Below, in pieces: positions 5,288 through 5,310 of a stretch of DNA of 5,310 nucleotides; positions within the stretch are counted from its first letter, which is position 1; each line of letters starts with the position of its first letter. The stretch comes from Chloroflexi bacterium UBA4733. GTDB lineage: Bacteria; Chloroflexota; UBA4733. Both the position numbers and the translations under genes were made by a program. The stretch lies in assembly GCA_002404055.1 (NCBI GenBank), contig DHIZ01000374.1:1-5310 (forward strand), given 5' to 3'. The notes below the pieces were generated by a model. The model saw nothing but the letters and a program-made list of their open reading frames with translations. It was not told the origin of the DNA and ran no database searches.

Positions 5288-5310
5288 ATGCCCGCCATAG
5301 CCATCGATGA
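5288..5310 (+). CDS. possible start of the next gene (partial, runs off the window)
   Basis: ATG 5288 opens a frame reading MPAIAID to the window edge. A purine-rich taggag (5281-5286) stands directly before it, but only one base separates it from the ATG, which is closer than a normal Shine-Dalgarno. The hydrophobic strand-like N-terminus ending in Asp is compatible with a Rossmann-like enzyme such as a glycosyltransferase, but seven codons cannot identify a family. Confidence 0.3.

Overview
The window is GC-rich throughout, uses G or C at most third codon positions, and packs its genes tightly with 4-base start/stop overlaps and GTG starts. This suggests a high-GC actinobacterium, possibly from the Acidimicrobiia or a related deep lineage. 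That placement is inference; no marker gene is present.

Layout from left to right. (1) At 24-659 on the + strand is a small class I SAM-dependent methyltransferase of the Methyltransf_24 type. (2) A three-gene minus-strand operon runs from 3367 down to 625. It encodes a UbiE-like class I methyltransferase (3367-2627), an alpha/alpha-toroid protein usually labelled 'prenyltransferase' (2630-1533), and an unrecognised protein (1536-625) with a low-complexity middle and a C-terminal run of five-residue QL repeats. Each junction in the operon is a 4-base overlap (GTGA, then TTGA). The last gene runs tail-to-tail into the first methyltransferase and overlaps it by 35 bases. (3) A 121-base divergent spacer (3368-3488) separates the operon from (4) a large polytopic membrane protein on the + strand. 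It resembles GT-C-type membrane glycosyltransferases or related actinobacterial envelope proteins. (5) A 72-base spacer with a small hairpin leads to what may be the first seven codons of another + strand gene at the window edge.

The membrane-protein gene is the main anomaly. Reading it in one frame gives 497 residues ending at 4982, but codon composition and protein character point to three single-base disruptions. A compensating +1/-1 pair brackets about 4248-4278, and an uncompensated -1 near 4944-4950 detaches the last 88 codons. Undoing all three gives a continuous protein of about 575 residues ending at 5215. The gene is either a recent pseudogene or carries homopolymer-type sequencing errors.

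Together the two methyltransferases, the toroid protein and the membrane protein look like part of a cell-envelope glycolipid, polysaccharide or natural-product locus. The substrate cannot be read from the sequence. I see no rRNA, tRNA, CRISPR array, insertion sequence or phage gene.
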